Below are positions 57,757 through 64,000 of a stretch of 64,000 nt of DNA, piece by piece; the stretch's first letter is position 1; every line of letters starts with the position of its first letter. The notes under the pieces are model-generated. The model worked only from the letters and a program-made list of their open reading frames with translations. It ran no database searches and was not told where the DNA came from. This DNA comes from Thereva unica (taxonomy: Eukaryota > Arthropoda > Insecta > Diptera > Therevidae): assembly GCA_949987705.1 (NCBI GenBank), contig OX465284.1:111087163-111151162 (forward strand), given 5' to 3'. The position numbers and the translations under genes were made by a program.

Positions 57757-59247
57757 GGAGGTAGTGGAAGCTGCCAGGGAAACGGAGCAGGGAAACCATC
57801 GCTTCCATCAAGTGTGGCTACTAGCCAACCTGGACGTGAAGAACGTCCGCAATTCCGTTAGGTGGGACACGGTGTTTGGCGTGATGGAGCGCGACATCAG
57901 ACTCCCTCTGTATCTGCGAAGGATGCAAGGGGATTACTTGAATGAGCGCTTCATAACGTACGAAACCAACGATGGCTAGCAAAGAAGAGAGATAACATCT
58001 GGGGCCGCCCAGTACTCCATTCTAGGATCCGACGTTTGGAATATTTCCTACGACGAGCTACTACGTTTGGATATGCCCGAGGGTGTCTTCCTGGTTAGGT
58101 ACGCCGACGACGTCGCGGTGATCATCACCGCAAGAGACGCTGAAGCCGCGCAGATGGGCCTCAACCAGGCAATGTGTAGATTCTCTTCCTGGATAGACGA
58201 CTGCGGGCTTGCGCTTGCAGCTCACAAAACGGAGATGGTGCTACTGACGAAAAAGGTGGCGGTGGAAGTCGAGTTGGGAGACGCGACAGTTGTATCAACG
58301 AACGTCATGAAGTACCTCGGAGTGATGCTGATAACAAGTTATTCTTCGAGGTACACATACTGCGAGTAGCGGACAAGGCAGCAGCGGTGGTAGCGTCGCT
58401 TAGCAGGATCATGGCCAACATTCACGGCCCCAGATCCTGCATGCGACGTCTGCTCATGCGCACTGCCGAGTTCATCCTGCTCTACCGAGCGGAGGTGTGA
58501 ACCGACGCGCTGCGGCATAAAAAATACCGCAAGCACATAGCCGCGGTGAAACGAAGAGGGGCTTTTCGTGTCGCGTGCTCTTACCGCACGGTCTCTAAGC
58601 TCGCAGTGCTGGTGGTCGCCGGGTCATCCCGATCGACCTGCTAGACCAGGAGAGACAGTTCGTCCACAGAGAGGAGACCAGACTGAGATCAGGGGCCAGT
58701 TGAAGCAATTCGACGTCGACTGAAAACGACACGAAGCGCGTTCAAAAAACTTACTATGGTTAACCAGGGGACTTTTTGAACGGCAAAGTAGTGGGAAGTG
58801 GTTACGTTGTAGTTAACCACGGTGTTTTTGAACGACAAAAGTTTACCAAAGTTAACCATAGTAAGGTTTTTGAATTCGCTTTGTGGCGTTTTCAGTCGAC
58901 GTCGAATTGCGTGAACTGGCCCCTGATGAGATCTGGCAAAAGGCGCTTGGAGGGTGATTCTAGGGGCAGGTGGACAGTCCGACTGATCGGCCAGCTGAGC
59001 ACTCGGGTAGACCGGGAGTTCTGCGGGGTTGACTACTACCTGACCCAATTTTCGGCAGGCCATGGCATCATCAATGCGAACCTGAAGACAATGGGTAAAG
59101 TGGCGGATGCCGCATGCCTCTACGCGGGGACTCCGCTTAGGACGATCCCCCCACCACACGTTCTTCGAATACATTCGGTGGGAGGTTAAACGAGGCGCGA
59201 ATGAGGAGAAGTTCGGAAGCATGACAATTGTTGGGATAATGCTTCGA
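57757..59247 (+). mobile_element. R1-clade LINE RT fragment split by element B copy 2
   Basis: LLANLDVKNVRNSVRWDTVF, a frame break, then SYDELLRLDMPEGVFLVRYA with the catalytic YADD, then HKTEMVLLTKK and VVSTNVMKYLGVML. One frameshift near 58340, then LSRIMANIHGPRSCMRRLLM. After the insertion: DEIWQKALGGDSRGRWTVRL, then VDYYLTQFSAGHGIINANL. R1-type wording throughout. A missing segment (GVPQGS box is AAQYSILG) and frame breaks show it is dead. Confidence 0.78.
58693..58922. mobile_element. CWG-flanked inverted-repeat element B, copy 2
   Basis: Tips GGGCCAGTTGAAGCAATTCG and GGGCCAGTTCACGCAATTCG (inverted), with CAG on the left (58690-58692) and CTG on the right (58923-58925). The centre holds inverted GTTAACCA motifs. 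230 bp. Confidence 0.78.
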
Positions 59248-59254
59248 GGCCTGG

Positions 59255-59461
59255 GTCTTGATATTTGTTACAAAATTTGCTCTCATCACTTCCCTGTTGT
59301 TTTTACTTTTAAATTACGTTTTTTCGACCGCCGAAAAGTATGCAACATTCCGAAAAGAAAAGGAAATTTTTAAAATTTCCCAAAACCTCGATAGAGACCC
59401 CGATAAAACCTGGGTCTTGAGATTTGTATGGGGAAGAAATAGTTCATTAAAAAACACGGCT
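59255..59461. mobile_element. partial copy of element A
   Basis: ATTTGCTCTCATCAC, ATTTCCCAAAACCTCGATAG and TTCATTAAAAAACACGGCT follow the same order as 27625-28460, without element B inside. The left inverted repeat is missing. Confidence 0.75.
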
Positions 59462-61435
59462 ACAAAGGGGAATTTTAAATTTCCCTTTCTCACATAGGTT
59501 TTTTTTTAGTTGACAGTTGACAAATAAAGTAAATTGTTTTGTTTACTGAATGAAAAACGAGAAAAATTAATGGAGAGATAAAATAAGACTGATCTTTATG
59601 CAATATTAGAAGAAATTAAAACATCCCAAGCGGTAATTTATGCAAATGAAAATTTCCCATTGCGTTTTTTTAATATTCCAGAATAAAACAGAACCGGACA
59701 GATTAAAAAACGCACCTATTATCACAAAACCTCTCAAATACACCCCCTTATTGCCTTCGTCTACAGTTTCTGAAACCAGTAATATTGTCACCTCCTCGCA
59801 ATGTTTACTTTTGGGCAATTTGAAGTAATGGATGTTCATAAATTGTCCCCCTGGGGTGCCCTACTCCACAGCAGACCCGCACCAACCCAAACGAAAGGTG
59901 TTAAATTATTGGTGGCTACTTTAAGAGTGATTTCGGTTTAATAAATTGCTCTATTACGGCTTGATGTAATCGATTTCTCAACATTTTCAGTTTGAGCAAT
60001 TTCGTCGGTGTCGTAAAACGACTGGGCTTGATGTTGGTTGATGTGACATTTAGGAAAGACAAATTGAAAGTGTAGTCACACCTGCGTTAGATTTGTGCAA
60101 GTTATTGTTTGCGACGCAAGTATTCGTCGTCACCTGATGTTGTTGACACATTTTGTTTTCACTTCTGCCGGGTGGAATTGGACGGGGGTGGTTGCTTTCT
60201 TCGTGATTAGGTTTTTTCTTGGGGTTAATTAAGTTTTGTGTGAGTATTGATGCTCTTTCTTGATTAACTGTCAGTGGATTGTTTTGTAAATGATACGAAG
60301 AGTCAATTCCTATTAACCTTTCTACAATGGTTTTTGGGATTTGGAGAAATATAAGCTTGGGTCAGTTTATCCCAAAATGGCCGCATTCCAGATTGATATG
60401 CACATGTCGCCTTAACTGTTCTATAATATTGTGATATATTTCCACAAGTTCCTCAGATTGCGCCTAAATTACACACCATATGTGTCATTCATAAGTCCCC
60501 AAATATTGACCCAGTCTCTGCTATTTTGCTGTCGTAATTCCGACATTACTTACCAAGATAAACACTCGATAAGGATCTGAAAGGACCTAAGTGGAATTTC
60601 GAGTAATAACAGCAATTTTCCCTTTGGATTAGGCAAATAGTCAGAAACAGGAACCCACCCGAAAAAATCAACTTTAGCACGGAAACTGTGTCAAAGGTCA
60701 AGTTAGGAGAACCCGGGTCGAAACACCCTCACGCATGCATGCTAGGGAAAAAACGCAAAAATTTCGCCACCCCCACCAACCCATGGCGGCCATAAAGAAA
60801 TTGCCATAAATCCCTTAGCAATTTCACAAAAGAGGACAAATCGAGCTTTAATGGAGCACGAACACGAAAAATATTTATGAATCCTTGCTGCGCGGTCTTG
60901 CATGAAGCTCAGTTCTCTCACGGATGGTACCTAGTGATGTCGTCACGTAACCGCTGCAGTTCTTTAATTCGGTTAAATCGCTGCACCACCGTGATTACGT
61001 GTTTTTTTATATATATTAATCCCGGGTTATCTGGGAGCTTCGCTGACTAAGGGACAATGGACACGAAACACAAATTGAATGACAGAATGCCGGTGGTTGC
61101 CCTCCCGCAAGGACATGTAATGTGCTGCTGCATGGACATAAACAGGACCTGGTTTACTTTGAATCATGATTTATTGGATGGAATGGCTTACAACTCGCTC
61201 TCAACGTTTTACGTGAGCAATTCAATTAACCCAAAAAAGCGACCGACTCCACGTGCCCGAATTAAATTAGATTGGGTTATGAAAGACGTAACCTTTGTCC
61301 CTCGTGGATGTTGTTTGAGCAGCGAATCAACGAAATTTGTTTGTCGTTCGTTGTTGTTGTTTTTTTTTTAAGGACTAACGAAGCGTTAAACGAATCTCCT
61401 TTGTTGGCAGAAAATTTTGTAAAAAATTTACGGTT
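59462..61435. other. intergenic, nothing recognised
   Basis: 59458-59530 is the inverse of 46250-46335. The open frames at 59640-59828 and 61057-61371 have no recognisable content. Confidence 0.35.
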
Positions 61436-61445
61436 TTATTTTTTT

Positions 61446-61482
61446 GGAGTTGGAGTTGGAGTTGGAGTGGAGTTGGAGTAGA
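61446..61482 (+). repeat. GGAGTT microsatellite
   Basis: Four to six tandem GGAGTT/GTTGGA units with one interruption. Confidence 0.8.
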
Positions 61483-61977
61483 GAGCTGCTTGTCTTCACT
61501 TCTTTACATGAATTAAATATGTCCACTTTTCTGGAGAAAAACATTTTTGTTTAGCATTGAAGAGAGGAATTTAGGTAAAGAAAGTAAATTTAATTTTTTT
61601 CGGTAACGTCGGTTACTTTTTTTTTATTGAGCTCCACATAAGTTTGAAATTAGTTTCCATGATGGATAAAGAGGACGAGGACGAGGTACATCTAAGAGCG
61701 AAAAACCTGGACCAGATGATCAAGTCAGAGGATATTTGGAGAAAAGTGGAAGTGACGCTGAAGTCTGTAGCCTAAGCAATACGAAGCTCAAAAAGACAGA
61801 GAAAGCGAAAGAAATGCCGGAAGAAATAGCAGCTAGATAGTCGATCCGGTCCCATAACTCAATGTCGTAAGCCGGTCATGAGGGGAGAATCCTGGTCAAG
61901 AAATAGGTGGTTTTTGGCCGGGTTAGAGACCGATAGGAAGTTTTCTGTCCATCGATCCCACGAGCACTTACATATGT

Positions 61978-62426
61978 TGTAACGAAACAGGCCGCTGTAA
62001 GCAAACACAACAGCACAACCGATGTTAACAAAAAGACAAAACCGCTGTATAAGCAGCTGACATTGCGAAACAGAACGACGACGCGCAGCTAGCCACCAGT
62101 ATAAAAGGCCGATGCATGCCTGCGAGAGTCAGTCGTGATCAGACAGTGGAAGAGATGATTCCTCTGCCTGATAACTGGACAGGGCTATAGGAGAGTTGAT
62201 CGTGTGGTTTAGAGTTGATCAAGTGGCGCCGACCGACTAATAAATTTACAAGCCACGGAGAGTTGATCCAGGGGCGCCGACCGGCTAATTCTCTTTATTT
62301 TTTTCTCTTTCCCTCCCCTCGATAGTTGCGTAATATAGTTGTGAAATACAGTCAATAAAAAGGATATAAAAGTACCAGGTTTTTTTTTATTTAAACCTTG
62401 GCTGACCTGCCGTTCCTGACGTTACA
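61978..62426 (+). mobile_element. solo LTR, 449 bp
   Basis: It begins TGTAACG and ends CGTTACA, with ATGT on both sides (61974-61977, 62427-62430). TATAAAAG lies at 62100-62107, followed about 30 bp later by TCAGTCGTGATCAGACAGT as initiator. AATAAA-type signals occur near 62240 and 62350. Two imperfect copies of GAGTTGATCnAGnGGCGCCGACCG are inside. The 4-bp duplication and TG..CA ends fit a Gypsy-group LTR left by recombination. Orientation is from the TATA box. Confidence 0.83.
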
Positions 62427-62639
62427 ATGTAGCAACGGAAATTTGCTGATCCGTTTATGCCCATCTTCGCTAAGGATCCTGTGATCCTCTCGAAATAGAC
62501 AAACCGCAATATATTCAGCTGACCTGGCCGGACGAGTTCCAGTTTTTACATCGCTTGTCCTGTGCGAGAACGCGCTTTATAATTACTACAAACAGTACGA
62601 ACTTTAGGAATCGTTTCCGCGATATTTTCGCCATTTTTG

Positions 62640-63075
62640 TAGTGAATTTTCACAATGTGTTTGGCGAGTGTGTGTCGATCCATATCTGAAAAGCTACTTG
62701 TCAAATGTCATCGATTGCATCGATTGGAACAGCTTGTGGAGAGTCCTGGAAACCGAACACGTGCCATTGAGAATCATCCAGCCTCTCCAAGCGTCGTACG
62801 ATGGCTCAACCAGCAGCGTTCGTATTCGAAGCGACTTATCCGAGGAGGATTCAAACGGGTATCCGACAGGGAGACGTTGCTTCGCCACTTCTCTTCAAGG
62901 TTGTGATCGACGCGATTATGCGCGCAGCATTCGATGGACGACTCGGAGTTCGATACGACGACAACTTCGTAACCGACATAATGTTCGCCGACACGGATGC
63001 AACGGACATCTCATACGACATTTCCCGCATCGCCCAATCATACGGGTTAAAAATCGCCGCCAGATAACGGATCAA
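62640..63075 (+). mobile_element. LINE RT fragment (RTE/CR1-like)
   Basis: GIRQGDVASPLLFKVVIDAI is RT block 4, then DNFVTDIMFADTD where the second D of the catalytic pair is changed to T. DISYDISRIAQSYGLKI follows. Frameshifts on both sides. Confidence 0.65.
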
Positions 63076-63449
63076 AGAACAAGAAGATTTTTTTAAGTAT
63101 TACGAAATACCACTGTGCGACGAGAAAGTCACTGTTTAGGCCGAAGTATGCTCAAAAACCCTTATCGGACCATTTTTCTTGAAAGTAGGAACGACCGTCG
63201 ACGTCGTAAGCTATAGCGTGGATCACATAGCACACGTGTTCCGAGTTCCGTCTATCCGTTTTCCGTCGTGTGCGAAAAAAGTGTGATGAACATCGAATTT
63301 CAACAAGACAGCACACCTTCTCGCACTGTATCCGCTACGATGAACTTCCTGCAGCGCAAGATCCCAAGACAAGTTGTATCGAAAAAGGTGCTTTGATGTG
63401 GCGTTCTTGTTCTCAGGATGAGATAGTATTACGTATTCTACTCGTGGGA

Positions 63450-63910
63450 TCATTCCAAATTCAAAATGGCGGCCAACACAACATGGCGGAAGACATAATA
63501 GAACAAAAAGTAGAAAATATAACCTATGAACTTGAAATTTTTGTACATATGCAAAATTCACATGAGAATGCAATCGAACCATTTTGTAAAAAATTCAAGA
63601 TGGCGGTTGCAAGATGGCCGTAAACGCAAAATGTTGGCCAATACAAAATGCTGGCTACCTTTTTCTATAGAACGCGCTCGGTATAGATATCAGGGTGTGA
63701 CAAGTAGAATACTATTACCTGTGTAGCGTTATTCCAAATTCAAAATGTCTGCCAATTCAAAATGGCGGTTCACCTTTTGCTTTACAAGCTCTCGGTATGG
63801 GTATCAAATGAAAGTGTATGACGAGTAGGTACAGTACAGTAAGCTGTGTGACGTTATTTTAAATCAAATATGGCGGCTACCACAAAATGGCGGGACACAT
63901 AATAGTTTCA
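63450..63910 (+). repeat. tandem array of about 120-bp ATGGCGG units
   Basis: Three to four degenerate units with AAAATGGCGG, CTCGGTATnGnTATCA, GTGTGACnAGTA and GTGnnGCGTTATTnnAAAT in fixed order. The inverse of the array at 49360-49790. Confidence 0.75.
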
Positions 63911-64000
63911 CACTACGATTTTATTTTGAAATGAACTAAAAAAGAAAGAACGACAATTTCCCCTCTTTTTCGAACCTGAACACCTATTAAAACGACACCT

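Noticed and set aside
61057..61371. 104-aa protein
   Set aside because: Ends in a run of phenylalanine from a T tract; no motif or splice context.

Overview
The window looks like nuclear DNA of an insect, possibly a dipteran (inference). It is AT-rich, has short GT-AG introns of about 50-75 bp, TATA plus initiator promoters, an ING3 gene, and a very high load of insect-type transposable elements: R1, Jockey, RTE, I-like and CR1-like LINEs, Ty3/Gypsy, Tc1, PIF/Harbinger and hAT. No bacterial operon, CRISPR array or rRNA operon is visible.

0-16 kb is the most distinctive region. Three paralogous two-exon genes lie at 1784-3851 (-), 7602-9687 (+) and 12931-14911 (-). They encode secreted proteins of 668, 674 and 639 residues made almost entirely of Arg, Glu, Asp and Ser. 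Each has a signal peptide, a short N-terminal segment with two cysteines, a long charged middle containing 33-34-residue repeats, and a conserved hydrophobic C-terminus. All three share a promoter plan: a distal TGACGTCA palindrome, an identical 20-bp block containing GATAAG, a TATA box and an identical initiator block. I do not recognise the family. Between and beside the genes lie a broken Gypsy pol, R1 debris, a small inverted-repeat element and tandem repeats.

15.6-23.3 kb holds the conserved cellular genes. ING3 (seven exons, 420 aa, PHD finger intact) is divergent from a small unrecognised 69-aa gene. Around them are an I/R1-like LINE tail, a Jockey fragment, a tRNA-derived SINE and a broken Tc1 transposase. 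The last exon of an unidentified gene lies at 22713-23213.

23.3-53 kb is a transposon graveyard with readable nesting. An RTE LINE is split by an element that is itself split by a CWG-flanked element (27.1-28.7 kb). A CR1-like LINE is split by another LINE that carries a SINE (33.6-36.8 kb). A long intact LINE ORF of 981 codons sits at 36934-39879. Several short inverted-repeat elements are flanked by TTA or TAA. Two SINE classes are present: one shares its tail and an internal block with the intact LINE, and the other joins a tRNA-like head to an antisense 5S rRNA segment.

53.5-56.1 kb is a complete PIF/Harbinger transposon with TTA target duplications. Its transposase and MADF genes are interlocked on opposite strands, each having its second exon inside the other's intron. 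56-64 kb holds LINE endonuclease and RT fragments, an R1 element split by a CWG-flanked element, a 449-bp solo LTR with ATGT duplications, and a tandem-repeat array that also occurs at 49.4-49.8 kb.

Most of the remaining DNA shows no feature I can support, and those stretches are marked as such.
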